A stretch of DNA of 64,000 nt from Patiria miniata (taxonomy: Eukaryota > Echinodermata > Asteroidea > Valvatida > Asterinidae). Made by a program: the position numbers and the translations under genes. The notes below the pieces were generated by a model. It ran no database searches and was not told the DNA's origin. It saw only the letters and a program-made list of their open reading frames with translations. How positions within the stretch are numbered: position 1 is the stretch's first letter; every line of letters begins with the position of its first letter. Positions 22,401 through 33,425 of this stretch are shown piece after piece. Location of the stretch: assembly GCF_015706575.1 (NCBI RefSeq), contig NW_024037058.1, forward strand, positions 8,525,806 through 8,589,805, given 5' to 3'.

Positions 22401-25400
22401 ATCTATTCATATCTCTGAGAGGGGTTTCATCGACTGCACTGAACATGTCCCTCAGCTGCTGTAGAACTTGAACTTCCACGACAATTAGTCTCTCAAACAA
22501 GTCATATTTTCATACATTATTTTAACTAATCACAATGATAACTTGTCCTCTCCGAATTTTATCAGTATTGACCTACTGTTTTTGACTGATGACGTTATCA
22601 AACCAGAAATAACTTTTTTTCCACACATAGAATGTTTACTGAAGTTTATCACACAGTTAAAAATTCATTTTTGTAACAAAATAATTGATTGTACTGGATG
22701 GGATTTAATTTCGTGATTCTTTGTTAGAACTACATCAACATATTCCTCAACTGGGCAGTGCATAATGAAAAGGCTGTTCGCCCGACCACTCTGTGTTTGT
22801 AGCTCGACAAACCCGAACCTCTAGTTAAATATCTATATTTCTCATTTTGTTATTTACTTTCAGCCAGAGGAGGAGGAAGGAGGCGAGGAAGTCGTGGTAA
22901 GTGAAATAAGTATTTTATTTTTTTATTATTCTTTAGTTGATATATATTCAACGTGTACGTACTGTACATGTAATTCGTGAGCAAAGTACGCACAACTTTT
23001 TAAATCCTGAATGTGCACAAAGGCAAGCCACAGTGTCTTCGCGCATGAGCATCAGGAGTCGGACTTTGAATACATTCAAAGACTTGCGATGGTCTCCCAG
23101 ACTAATCCCCGACCCTAATAACTTTGGATCACTCAAAATACGCAGTGGGTGAATCCTCGATATACACCATAAACAAATGGTGTGTACATGTACCGGTAGG
23201 CCTACATGAGTGTTTAAGAAATGTGCATGCTTACCGATTATATACTTGAACCTGTTTTTTTTCATCGGCAATAGTTCTTACCAAGGTTAAGTTAGCAACA
23301 TTTAGAACCAACAAGAGTGTCGTTGAAACATGTATAGGGCAGCGTTTTGGGGGTTTTTTTGGTGGGAATTTTCAAGTTGAATCATATTCCATGAACTGTA
23401 AAAGCAATTTATATGCCATCGACTTAGAAGGGAAGTTACAAGCAAATTAATGCACAATTTTTTTCAGTTAGAAAAAACAAAAAACAAAGTGAGGTGGTTA
23501 TACATGTCAATCCAAAAGCTCAATCCATCCACTTCTCAAAATGAGCAAACGCGTTGGAAATTGTGCTCAATACAGATACACTCAATGGACACATCTTTTT
23601 GATCACGTGTTCATTGTGGCAGCATTGACAGTTAAACATTTACCAGCTGCATCATCACGTGCAGATGAAGATGCCAAAGATGTGTGCCTTTCAGAGGTGG
23701 CAGCAAGTCATTTTTTGCAAGTCCAAGTCAAGTCACAAGTCATTGTTTGTAAGTCCAAGTCAGTTCACAAGTCATTAGGTCCAGTCACAAGTCATTAGGT
23801 CCAGTCACAAGTCAAGTCACAAGTCATTTGGTCTAAAAACAAGTCAAGTCACAAGTATCTTTGTCCAAGAACGTCCTTTCAGATGGTTTTTGGTTTTGGG
23901 GAAAATTTTTGGAACTTTGTTCTGAATTTTTGATCGAAATTTTTTTTAGATGGTTTTTGGTTTTGGGGATAATTTTTGGAACTTAGTTCTGAATTTTTGA
24001 TCGAAATTTTTTTTTTATAAATGAGTGAATCCATATTCTCCCTGATGACTGTTTTCCCAGTTTTGCATCATTTTTCAATGTTTGTGGCCTTTATTTCTAT
24101 TTATCCACATAATGTCCTTTAGTATAGGATCTCTGCATCATTTAAACTACTGAGGGGGTACTTACTGCTGTCCATTTACACTCATCAGAAGGCCATGTTT
24201 CAATGCCTCAAGTGCTCCCCCATCCCAACCCCAACCCCCCCAAAAAATCTCTTGTAGCGTCCCTTTAATTTTTCGTAATTATACTGTAGGTACAAGAAAA
24301 GACGAAAGAAGTCGAAAGAGATTCGTATGATCGTAGTGAGAGAGACCGGGAAAGCCGACGGGACAAAGACAAGAAGACTGCGGAGAAGAAACGAGACCAT
24401 TCAGAGGGGGAGCGAGAAGGAGGCCATGAATCTAAGAGAAGGAAAGACGAAGAGTCGGGTAAAAACATTTGTTAGGAACGTTTGCTCATTGGCTTACTTT
24501 TATGTACTTAAACAACAAGGAATCACCAAAGAAAAGAAAATGTATGACCGACAAAGCAGACTCAGCAGCTGTCTCAGGTATCTGACATGTATCTACCAAG
24601 ACCCCTTCAAAAGAACCCAGTAGAAATGTGTTCATTTGTTTTGATTCTCATCTGTTGACATTCCTGGATTTGTGCACATTTTTTAGTACATCCATCAGAA
24701 CCTTAATTATATGTCTATCAATATGCCCATTATTTCAAAAAGCAGCTGCTACAATGAAGCTGGCATACTTGAGGTATCCCATAACAGAATACAAAGTCCG
24801 TGGTGTCACTGACGGTACGAGGAAACTCAGATTCTATTATATATCTTACTTGGTACAGGCAGGGAATCCTCAGTGTCCTCCCAGGAGAGAACGTCAGGTA
24901 CCAGACCGTCCAGCAACCATCCCTCCGCGTCGGCCAAGAAGAGAGAGCACAAACGACGCAAGGTTGGCCACCAATCTCCAACTGTTTCCCATGTAAGTGA
25001 GTGAATTTTAAGTTTCCATAAAGAATCAAAAGAATACTAAATTTTACAGGAAGTTGTAAAGCCCCACCCCATCCCAACCCAACCCCCCATCCCAACCCCC
25101 CCCCCCCAAAAAAATCTCTTGTAGCGTCCCTTTAATTTTTCGTAATTATACTGTAGGTACAAGAAAAGACAAAAGAAGTCGAAAGAGACTCGTATGATCG
25201 GAGCGATTCGTCCACCGAGTACTTCAGCGCTGCCAACTCCCTCTCCTCCAGCCCAGGACAAGGGATGACATTTGGGCAGGCCATCAGCTCGTCGTCTTCA
25301 GGCACCTCCACGTTGGTCAATAGGCACATCACCGAGGAATCGATTGAGGACAACGGGAGTGCGATGTCGGCTACCTCGGATCAGGACACGGCTCAGGAGA

Positions 25401-25570
25401 GCAACTTTGCCCTGCCCGACCCGACCATCAGAATGAGCCAGGGAGATGAGACCAACCCTTTAGAGAACATCTCCCCTTACCAGCATGAGAAGCTGCGGGA
25501 GCTGCTCCAGGAGAACATGGTTCCATTCAGCCAGAAGTATTCCCTGGTGCCTCCTGACATCCTGGATGAG
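16454..25570 (+). CDS. Candidate micro-exon gene, copy A (charged low-complexity protein; partial)
   Basis: A chain of plus-strand exons is supported by GT/AG borders and a shared frame: 16454-16527, 17152-17178, 19115-19147, 19659-19706, 22864-22896, then 24290-24458, 24859-24992 and 25157-25570. The first begins AT-ATG, so ATG 16456 may be the start after a 5' UTR exon, or the exon may continue a phase-1 exon upstream. Exons 2-5 are 27, 33, 48 and 33 nt, all in phase 0. They encode V-K-R-K-E-K-E-A-E, KEKREREKRQA, a KEEEERR..GEERE module and PEEEEGGEEVV. The predicted protein is very charged, basic at the start and acidic later, then RE/RD/SR-like; it is likely disordered or coiled-coil. No family is recognised. 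The end is missing: the last exon ends at a phase-0 donor. The alternative is that micro-exon cassettes are optional parts of a larger gene. Confidence 0.55.
16722..17010. repeat. CAACCC-rich repeat in the first intron (copy A)
   Basis: This segment is rich in CAACCC(T/G)GG motifs and bounded loosely by GACACTAGAG on the left and TTTAGTGTGAATAGGG on the right, which are weakly inverted. B has the same segment at about 36475-36760. It is probably a decayed inverted-repeat element; no coding capacity. Confidence 0.35.
17548..17903. mobile_element. MITE with AACCCGCCGCC ends (copy A)
   Basis: The left end AACCCGCCGCC at 17548-17558 is the exact reverse complement of 17893-17903, and similarity continues inward (CAATA.. 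GGGC against GAGGGCC). The interior is about 330 bp with a G(13) run at about 17801 and no ORF with support. The counterpart in copy B is 37298-37655. Confidence 0.55.
17904..18465. other. Intronic non-coding segment with C/G and A tracts (copy A)
   Basis: No gene is seen. A C-run lies at about 18231-18243, with several A-rich runs after it. The copy-B version (37656-38219) differs mainly in homopolymer length. Confidence 0.4.
18466..18856. mobile_element. MITE with GTCTCCGGTTTCTGG-type ends (copy A)
   Basis: The left end (A-tract, then GTCTCCGGTTTCTGGTATG) is inverted at the right (CATACCAGAAACC..AGAGAC, T-tract, GGCCTAAC). It is related in inverse orientation to the element inside 14390-15185; both share TTAAAATTGTGCAGCAGCAG or its complement. 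The copy-B counterpart is about 38220-38600. Confidence 0.6.
19258..19620. repeat. Degenerate TTGACTT/TGATTTGAC repeat in intron (copy A)
   Basis: Many diverged copies of a motif near TGATTTGACTTTTGACT with 10-22 bp spacing. Similar tracts lie in the flanking introns of other micro-exons (about 17390-17450, 19780-19830, 39005-39370, 39830-39990). They may have expanded by slippage. A role in intron pairing is only a possibility. Confidence 0.5.
19915..20816. mobile_element. 902-bp inverted-repeat element present only in copy A
   Basis: Perfect 15-bp inverted ends, GCATAGCTGCCAACT and AGTTGGCAGCTATGC, are flanked by TAAT on each side (19911-19914 and 20817-20820). Copy B has the empty site, a single TAAT at 40196-40199, followed by the same GTTTGGTGGGCTGAG. 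No transposase is visible, so it is a non-autonomous DNA element inserted after the segmental duplication, or precisely lost from B. Confidence 0.8.
21385..23693. repeat. Internal tandem duplication around the E-rich micro-exon (copy A)
   Basis: The block starting AATCCTGAATGTGCACAAAG at about 21392 recurs at about 23000 and continues for about 690 bp, at an offset of about 1.6 kb. The first unit runs on to the PEEEE micro-exon at 22864-22896; the second breaks off at about 23693, before any exon. Copy B has the equivalent duplication with an exon retained in both units (42194-42223 and 42851-42874). Confidence 0.75.
23695..24280. repeat. CAAGT-type satellite and duplicated TTTTTGG tract
   Basis: Positions 23695-23865 are an irregular array of AAGTCAAGTCACAAGTCATT units, related to 26770-26945. 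Just after it a ~65-bp block (GATGGTTTTTGGTTTTGGGG..) occurs twice, at about 23882 and 23949. No gene. Confidence 0.65.
24290..24458 (+). CDS. Exon encoding RE/RD/SR-like charged segment
   Basis: Acceptor ACTGTAG ends at 24289 and the donor follows TCG-G at 24458 (G|GTAAAA). It is 169 nt, starts in phase 0 and ends in phase 1. It encodes VQEKTKEVERDSYDRS, then alternating RE/RD/KD residues and a basic SKRRK-type segment. Such low-complexity charge-alternating stretches occur in nuclear-speckle and splicing-associated proteins; that is analogy only. Its first ~47 nt and the ~75 nt of intron before it are nearly identical to the start of exon 25157-25570. The two exons arose by duplication. Confidence 0.6.
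24859..24992 (+). CDS. Exon encoding Ser-rich then basic segment
   Basis: Acceptor GGTACAG ends at 24858; donor CAT|GTAAGT after 24992. It enters in phase 1, matching the phase-1 end of exon 24290-24458, and leaves in phase 0. The encoded sequence is Ser/Thr-rich (RESSVSSQERTSG), then lysine/arginine-rich (KKREHKRRK), which could act as a nuclear-localisation signal. An alternative acceptor 4 nt downstream would shift the frame into a Pro/Arg-rich reading, so the choice depends on phase agreement. Confidence 0.5.
25157..25570 (+). CDS. 138-codon exon of unrecognised protein (longest exon of the charged gene)
   Basis: Acceptor ACTGTAG ends at 25156; donor GATGAG|GTGAGT after 25570; phase 0 at both ends. 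After VQEKTKEVERDSYDRS the sequence changes to a normal-complexity protein: Ser-rich (NSLSSSPGQG, ISSSSSGTST), acidic (ITEESIEDNG) and a possible short helix (HEKLRELLQENMVPF). Base composition and codon choice are clearly those of an exon and more GC-rich than the flanks. The family is not recognised. Reading through the donor would extend to 25756. The next exon of this phase was not found nearby; joining in phase 0 to 27404 would stop after three codons. Confidence 0.7.
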
Positions 25571-25770
25571 GTGAGTAGCAGGGAAGTCTCAGGGGCCACT
25601 ACACCTAGGTCTGGAGAGACGTCCAGCTGTAATAAGCTAACAGAATTAACCTGGCGTGAACTTACAAGTTATTTTGAACATGCATCCTTAATTCCCCTTT
25701 TTCAATGTGTTGCAATTACTATTCTTGTAGTTAATCACATATCTGTCGGATATTAGCCCTTTGTATACTT

Positions 25771-27403
25771 TATTAAATTTACTTTACATTGTAGAAATAA
25801 ATGTTGAGATGACCGTGAAAAAAAGACTTCCTCACTCGATTACATGTAGTATACTAACACTTTATTGTTCAATTTTCATGTATACTAAACGCCTACCAAT
25901 GGGTTAGGCTATCCGGTATTTTACATGCAATTGACAAAGGCCTGCTTTCTTTTCATGAAAGGTTCCTTTCAAAGTTTGTTCAACCAATAAATTAAGCAAG
26001 AGACAATTGGTCATTGAAAACTGTAGTTTGTTATGACAGTTTTGTTGAAAACTTTTTAAACTAGTGGGAACTATTCATTTTACTGGATTCAGTCACTGAG
26101 GTCTATTTTCTGGAATGAAACTTTTTCGCTGCATCTATAAACTGCATTTATATTATAAACACCAGGGGTGCGTTTTGGCGGTCATAACCAAGAATTGGTT
26201 CGGTGGTTTCTCTTTGATTAATTGTTTTGGGGATTTGAGTACTACATGATCATGTGTAATTCTAACCCAATTAAAATTGCCGAAGAAATTCACTGACAAG
26301 AAACTACCGAACCAATTCTTGGTTATGACCGCCAAAACGCACCCCTTGAGCGGCCTTTTTGGGCCTTGTGTTGGGCGACTTCAATTTAAAATTTTTTTTT
26401 TTTTTCATGTACAAACTGTTACACTTCAAATAAACAACATTTTATAGCATAGTATCACTCAACTTTGCGCTGTGTGGCCTCATAATTATTCCTCCATGAC
26501 TGAATACACGTGCAAAACTCACCACCTGTGGAACAACACCGCTAGAAGCCGCCATGCTTGCTGGTCAATCATGACATATTGAGGTCACTATTTATTTCAC
26601 TCACGCGCGCGTACTAATATGATCTACAGCTGCAGCTGGGCAAAGTAGAAACCGCGCAAGCCAAAGTCTGTTTTTTTAATGCATGTAAGGCGTAAACCGA
26701 ATAGCTAATTAAAAGTATAATAGCTTAATTAAAGTGTATTGGGTCGCTCGAGTAGCATCTGACTTGGGTTGGTAACAAGTCATCTTTTGCAATCCCAAGT
26801 CAAGTCACAAGTCATTGTTTGCAAGTCCAAGTCAAGTCACAAGTCAAAGCTGGTATTTACAAGTCAAGTCACAAGTCACAAAAATAGCGACTCGAGTCCG
26901 ACTCGAGTCCAAGTCACATGACTCGAGTCAGCAAATCTGCTAATCTCTGAGAAAAAAATTCTGATACGTGATGATTATAAAAAAAAAAATGTACCTCAAT
27001 GTCGATGGTCAAATATTCAAAATAGAATTTATAGCACTTGTGTTGACCACTGATTATGGCCAATGAGGGACTCATTACATTTGCGCACAAATTTTATTCG
27101 AATGTGTGACACTGCAGTTTTTGCATTGAACTTGCCTGACTTGTGCCCATCAACAGATTTTTTTCTCCTAACAAAGTTTCAATTTGTGTGTTTTCAATGG
27201 AACACTTATTTGATCTTTTCAACGTTGTCAAACCTCAGAAAATAGGCTTTTTCTTTTGCGGTAAAACTCATAAATTGCAAGGGAGATTTTAATATTCTAA
27301 ATTCAAGTGATGTGCACACACCTCTAATCTGTGCAGGGATGAGCAAATGAATATGAATTGAAGTAGAAATTCTTTTCTCTTTCTTTCCAATTCAAAATTG
27401 CAG
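25771..27403. other. Non-coding interval with a MITE and a CAAGT array
   Basis: No coding exon is supported. It contains a MITE at 26164-26346 and a CAAGTC-type array at 26770-26945. The remainder is AT-rich intron or intergenic DNA. Confidence 0.5.
26164..26346. mobile_element. 183-bp MITE with 48-bp terminal inverted repeats
   Basis: Positions 26164-26211 (starting AGGGGTGCGTTTTGGCGGTC) and 26299-26346 are inverted repeats with one mismatch over 48 bp, around a spacer of about 87 bp. No clear target duplication is seen. Confidence 0.7.
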
Positions 27404-27659
27404 GTGTTCGGGTAGACAGTGCCCCTGACCAGATACAATCACATGGTGTGAGTGACGGGGATGAGGTCTTAAACGAGGTCCATCAGATACCAGACGATAA
27501 ATTAGTTATGTTCGTGCAGGAAGACACAAATGTCATCATGGAAGCACAAGATAAGGCTGCTGAAGATGACATTTCTCCTGAGGCAGTATTAACATTGCAG
27601 TCTAGTCCAACACAAGACCATCACAAGTATAACATTAAAAACCACGGTCAAAACAAATA
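27404..27659 (+). CDS. Putative terminal exon (acidic C-terminus), parent gene uncertain
   Basis: An acceptor (CAAAATTGCAG) ends at 27403. If entered in phase 1 the frame is open for 84 codons to TAG 27657-27659; phase 0 stops after three codons. The product is acidic (VQEDTNVIMEAQDKAAEDD). Positions 27585-27630 are nearly identical to 7008-7058 at the stop codon and 3' UTR of the zinc-finger gene. Possible phase-1 donors are 3595 of the zinc-finger gene and 24458 of the charged gene. It may be an alternative last exon or the remnant of a lost zinc-finger paralogue. Confidence 0.45.
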
Positions 27660-29214
27660 GAAATAGTTTTATTGGATACATTTGTATATCATGTTCCCCA
27701 GAAGTGAATTAAAATATTGGCTCAGCCTTCATTTTGTGTGACAACGTGTACCGTTTATCTCTCCATTTTCAGTGTGCTTTAACCTGACACTTCACACGAC
27801 TAATATAATTAAAGTAAATATTAAAAAGAAAAGAGAATCTGAAACAGTTAATTGAAGATAAACAGCGACTAATTTTCAAAATGGAAGAAAACGTTTAGTT
27901 TCCACGTCATTTCCTGCATTTCACATCCTGAAAATAACTAATATTTCCTCGAACTTGAAAAGAAAAGTGAAATTGTTTTTGCTTTTGAGTGGGACACAGA
28001 CTGATAGCAGAACAAACATGGAAATTAGTACAATAGTAGACTGAAAAACAAAACAATACAGGATGCATTTGTTATCACAAGAAAAGAAAAATGTGTGTTG
28101 GTTATCCCATTTAATAGATCTTTCTCCAATACAGGTGCATACAGATTTTAGTGATTTTAGATCTAACACTGTTTCCAATTCTATAATTAATTTTTTTAAA
28201 GTTTTAACTTTTAACCCTCCAGCATGTTCATGTCTTTTTTTATTCAGTTGTTGGGCATCTACAAGGAAAATATCCACAAGACTTTTAAGTTATTAGTCTT
28301 TAGGATGATAGTGTAAAAGAAAACAAGTTGTAAGATATGGGGACCAATATCACATCGGAAAGTTCTTTTAGAATTTGATTAATGTTCCAAACAGAGTTTA
28401 TGATTCATTAGTAATTTGATCCGTCAATTCCATTGAGAAATTAAAAAAAAATCCCAATAGTTCAATAGTCTTCACCCTAAAACACCTGTTTGAGTTTCAC
28501 CTGCACTAAAGCACCAATCAGAGAAGCGAGAATAACCAACTTGATTTGCATGATAAAGCAATTGAAATATGATATTTGAGTCGCTACGCCCTAAATTGTT
28601 ACCAAGGTCAGAGCCAAATTCTGCTAAATGCACATACAAAATCTGTCAGATGATCAAAAATCTGCCAAATTCCCCAGAATTACTCGAAATACACTATAAA
28701 CACTTAAAATCACATGCAGAGTGGTACTTTTGCCTAAATTAAGGTTCAAATTACATTATAAATAATCTATATTATCATAAAGATATGAATTATCACGTAA
28801 ATTTCGGGCAAAACGCGGACCTGGCCACGAAGAAGTCCATTTCCCAGTGAACCTCGGCACCTAGACCAGCCAACCTGTCCCTTTATGCAAGGATTTGTTT
28901 GAAAGGATTGAAGCTTTTTTAAAACACCATTTTTTGTTCAAATTTTTTGTTTTTCTATCAAATAACAATTTGTGCAGTATTCTGCCAGAAATATGCCAAA
29001 ATAATCCATTCTGTTTTTTGTCAAACTCTTACAAAAATTCTGTCAAAGTTAGCCGAAAATCGGCTAAAACGGTCACCCTGATTCGAAATATGGGGGCGGC
29101 CATCCACCCATCACTGCATGTGGTCTAAATATCTTTTATTAAAAAATCCAGAAAGAAAAGAAAAAACATTTAAAAAAATATCAAAGCTATCAAATGTAAT
29201 TTTAATATGAGGTT

Positions 29215-29375
29215 TGCCCTTCACCAACAAAGTATATATAAGATATGTGTGCTCAGTGCGGTCCGAGAACTTCAGGGAAAAAAATAATTGTAAGCGTGTG
29301 CTTCGGTGGGACTCGAACCCACGACGTCTTGCTGAGCCGTGCAGACGTCATAACCACTGGACCACCGGGCTTGTC
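29215..29375 (-). repeat. tRNA-derived SINE-like repeat (copy B)
   Basis: Minus-strand A-box-like (GGTCCAGTGGTTATGACGTC) and B-box-like (GGGTTCGAGTCCCACC) segments lie at about 29305-29370, preceded by GAGGTTTGCCCTTCACCAAC. It is the counterpart of 10200-10365 and has a closer B-box match to a true tRNA, but still lacks a paired acceptor stem. Confidence 0.65.
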
Positions 29376-30474
29376 CACAGAACTGTTGACTCGAAAAATA
29401 GACAATAACCAACTTGTGAGATTTTACTAAAGTTGACATTTTATTTCTCCAAAAGAAATATAAAAAAGAAAGAATATTTCTGGGTTATGCTTACATTTTA
29501 CGAAAACATTTTAAATGCAAATCACCTTGTTGAATGCCATTAAAGCTGTTTCATAAATGAAATCGTAGCGTTGTTTAAGCAAATCACTTCGCGGAAATTC
29601 TCAGTGATGAGGCAGCTAGCTAGGCGGTTTCCAAAATAACTGGTTCGCGGCGCAAGATGCTTTTGATAATAGAGGGACCAGGGACCATGTGTTTTTTTCA
29701 CGCATTCGTATAGAGCAACTGAGTGAGAGAGACAGGAGTCAAGTAAGTTTACCCGGCATTTTTGGCCTAAAAAACATAATAATTTCCCCTTTCCCCTTTT
29801 GAAGTGACTGTATAATAATTGTAGGGGCAAAGGTACTTCTGAGTTTGGTGCAGTTGAAAACTGTTTAATTTGTGTTTAACTTTAAAATGGAAAAAAAAAA
29901 CGAGGTCTGACGTATATTAATTTTCAGGCAAATGTGTAGGAAATTTAGACAGCCGAGTCTTAACAAAAGTCAAGCACAGAACTTGGATTTTTCCCCTTAA
30001 ACTTAAAGTGACTCTTTTGGGCAGTTTTGAATAATAGGCCTATTGTTTCGGCTAAAAATGCAAACTTCAAAACAACAAACATTACCGTAAGAATAAAAAA
30101 AATCTACCCCAAAGTAGGCAAAGTATGTTCTATTTTTATGAAAATAGCTTAGCGGAAGGCTACGACCTGTGACAAGGCACTTTTCACAGTCACTGGTTCG
30201 CGTTGTCCAATGCTTTCGAAATCGCAGCCAGGGACGCGGGACCAGGGACAATGTGTCTGCCAAACGAATTCGCACATGTAAGATTTATTATACGCGTTTA
30301 TGAATTGGCGGCAAAATACAATTAGGCAAGCACTGCGCGTGTCTAGTTTAAGGGAAGATAATCTGGAGGTGACAGTCAAACATAAGTTGACAAAGTCTAT
30401 AGCCCTAATAGTCCTGAATCCTCCAATTTCAATATAATTTTGCACACCCTCCTAGGGAGTTAGGGTTAAGCATG

Positions 30475-30997
30475 TTAAAGGGAATATACATCATTTGCTT
30501 TTGCTGTAATTTTCAGAAATGGATGGAATTGGGGGGTTGGAAATATAAAGCAAATATAGTTGCACTGACTTTTTGGAGGTTTTGGGTTCGAAAATGCTAT
30601 AAAAACCAAGAAAAACGATCATTTTCCTGTAGTCTGGTTCCCTGACTCCATATAAGAAGAAACAGAGCAGTTTACATACATTGGGGAATTGTAAGGTCAG
30701 GGAACCAGTCTAGCTGGCTCGTACCCGTTCATAGGTTTGTAATCGATTGCAAACAAGTACAATGGTCAATTGGGGCCAGTATTTGAAAAAAAAGCCAGTT
30801 GTTTCCAACGCTGATCGGCCGATCAGCGTTGGAAATTGATACAAAAATACCACTTTTCTTGAAAATGACAGTATACCAGGTGCCATAATTTTACAGGATG
30901 CTTTAGACTGTCATTTACCAACATCCTATTAAGGTATTTCGCAAAAACTTGGTAGTTTTATTTTTCGATGTTTGCAAATGTTGTATATTCCCTTTAA
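30475..30997. mobile_element. TTAA-flanked MITE present only in copy B
   Basis: The element ends AAGGGAATATACATCATTTGC / inverse (one mismatch over ~20 bp) lie inside TTAA duplications at 30475-30478 and 30994-30997. Copy A has a single TTAA at 11735-11738 between the same flanks. TTAA duplication is the hallmark of piggyBac-type elements. It is 515 bp without a transposase. Other copies: 62265-62501 (deleted interior), 63620-64000 (runs off the window) and the truncated pair at 14390 and 34153. Confidence 0.85.
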
Positions 30998-30999
30998 GA

Positions 31000-32105
31000 G
31001 AGATTTGTAGGTGAATGTGTGGCCAACTTAGGGGCCATTCAGAATTTTCAATGTTTTAAAATTTCGATTTTTTTTCCAAATTATTTTGACCCACTTACCC
31101 ACCCCTAATGTCGATTTATAAAAACTGATTTGTTACGCAGTATTAAAAAACAAACATGTGTTGCGCGTCCTTTCGGAAAAAAATCCATTGCTGCTGAGTG
31201 CTGGGCAGAAGCAAAAGCTGTCTCTTTGCAACTTTTCAACAACAAACAAAAGTCAAAAGATTTTCTTTTTTCTTTTTTTTTTTTTTTTTTTTTCGTTTTT
31301 TTTCCCATGAAAAGTGAATTTTTATTTTTATATATTTAGCTTTGGCCCACCCACCCACAATTTGGAAAAATAGTCGAAATTTTAAAACACTGAAAATTCT
31401 GAATGGCCCCTTAGTGAGTTTTTACATGTCACTGCATCAAATTAGGTTTTGCCCTTCACTGCATGTTTTTACCGCGTCGGTTAAGGGCCTCCTCTACGTC
31501 AACATGTGGTGACATGTAAAAATTCACTTCATTGGCCACACATTTGCCTACAAATCTTTCTTAAAAACTTTGTCAACATATTCCTTACAGTTCTCAGAAA
31601 AGTTTAATCTCTGAGGTACAAGTAGCCCCATAAATGTGGCCAATTTACTGGCCTACCTCCGTAAATAAAGGCCACACTTGGAACGTTTACAAAAACATGT
31701 AGAACTTTGTCAAATTTTGATTTTCACATTTAGGCTTATAAGTTTGTAGTTTATTTTTGCTTTAGAAGCATACTCACCCTCTTTATAGGCTAATCAGAAA
31801 GTGCCGCCTTTTTCAGATGTCTATTTTTCGTGAAATTTCCAGATTCATTTGCACATGTTTGCGAATCGAATTTTCAACACGAAATTTCACGAAAAAAGAG
31901 ACATCTGAAAAAGGCAGTACTTTCTGATTAGCCTATAAAGAGGGTGAGTATGCTTCTAAAGCAAAATAAACTACAAACTAAGCCTAAATGTGAAAATCAA
32001 AATTTGACTAAGTTTGACATGTTTTTGTACAGCATGTTCCAAGTGTCGCCTTTATTTACGGAGGTAGGCCAGTAAATTGGCCACATTTATGGGGCCAAGG
32101 TACAA
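31000..32105. repeat. Large foldback (nested inverted repeat), copy B, with 114-bp MITE at 31414-31527
   Basis: Counterpart of 11667-12840: arms at about 31617-31840 and 31880-32105, loop of about 40 bp. The TTA-type MITE sits at the same site as in A; the right flank has mutated to TTC. The outer left arm is partly lost here. Confidence 0.7.
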
Positions 32106-32139
32106 GATAAGCAACAACATGACAGCTTTGCTGTTGAAA

Positions 32140-32765
32140 CCCCTCAGCCACGGTGACCTTCACCTTTGACCTTTTGACCCCAACACCAATTCCATCTTGC
32201 CTTTCTGGCCCAAGTTTCTAACTCAAGTTATCATCCGGAAACCATTTACCTTTAACTCACTACAGTGACCTTGACCTTTGACCATGTGACCCCCAAACCA
32301 ATCCCAACTTGCCTGTACCCAAGGGCAACCCCCTACCAAAGTTAGACACCAAAATCTAATTTCTAACTCAAGTTATCATCCCGGAAACCATTTACCTTTA
32401 ACTCACCACGGTGACCTTGAAATTTGACGTTTTGACCTCAAAACCAATCCAAACTTGCCTACTTCTAAGGGAAACCCCCTACCGAAGTTACAATCCCAAA
32501 CAACATTGCTAACTCAAGTTATCATCCTGAAACTAAGGTGCCCGGACGGACGGACGTTCCAGCCAGATGGACTTCCGGGGTACCTTCATTGTTGTCCCAT
32601 TGTCCCTATTTCTAAAGATTCCACTTGCGGGGTACCCTATTTTCTAAAGATTTCACTTGCGGGGTACCTCGAACAACGGACAGACAGACAGCCGGCCGAC
32701 GGACAGACAGACGGACGCCCTAGGCGATGACAATACCCCTCGAGCCTCACGGCTGAGGGGTAAAA
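32140..32765. repeat. Degenerate TGACC tandem repeats plus GGACAGAC tract (copy B)
   Basis: Counterpart of 12870-13535 with the same unit order. A ~25-bp block near the GGACGG tract is missing relative to A. Contains TGACCTTTGACC at about 32269. Confidence 0.7.
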
Positions 32766-33425
32766 AAAATTTCTTTTTCTGTTTTGAAAGTAGCCATAGG
32801 ATGCAACATAATTTACTAAAAGTTAGTCCTGCCCTATATCTGAAATGACTACTTAAAATAGTAGTCAGGCAGGCCAGCTGACTGACATTAATTAGTCAAA
32901 TATAAGTCACATAGTAGTCAAAATTTCAATAAGTCTTCTGAACCCTAATGACCCCAATGCTACAAATACTACTTAGTAGTAACCTGTAGTATTCATCTCT
33001 TTCCATACAAGTTTGCACGAAACATATTCTGTGGTATTTGGTACTTGACCCCCAAACTGCCCTTTGGGGGTTAGGGAATTAAATCAAAAATGTCTGAAAT
33101 GACTAAACGTTAGTCATCTGACTTTTGCAGTTTGTCATTCAAAATGACGACTAATCACATTTAGTCACATGACTTAAGTTTTATTTCCTGCACAAACAAC
33201 AAACAAAAGAAAAAGCAATAAAATCAAATGATCGTTCGATCAGGGTACATTTCCAACAATAAAAGTGTAAGTTCAAAAAAAAAATAGTCAAATACATCAT
33301 ACAATTGCACCATCACAATAACCCTGCCTAACTGTGCTTGGACTCCAGTTTCTTCTGTCAGTTTGACATGTCTCATCACTGAACACCTGCTGTGTTTTAG
33401 CGCCAAATCACTACGAGTTCAGATA

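Larger units (their letters stand above)
8728..23693. repeat. Copy A of a ~15 kb direct segmental duplication
   Basis: From about 8728 the sequence aligns collinearly with 28183-42880, at an offset of 19.4-19.8 kb, with long tracts near 99% identity. Both copies share the SINE-like repeat, foldback, tandem TGACC repeats, composite MITEs and micro-exons in the same order. A alone has insertions at 9611-10088 and 19915-20816 and an extra ~340 bp at about 11365-11705. It lacks a 545-bp segment of B (39612-40156) that carries a micro-exon. The right edge is blurred by a further internal tandem duplication. Confidence 0.85.

Noticed and set aside
25571-25756. Read-through extension of exon 25157-25570 as coding
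   Set aside because: A strong GTGAGT donor precedes it and composition drops to intron-like AT content; kept only as a possible retained-intron end.
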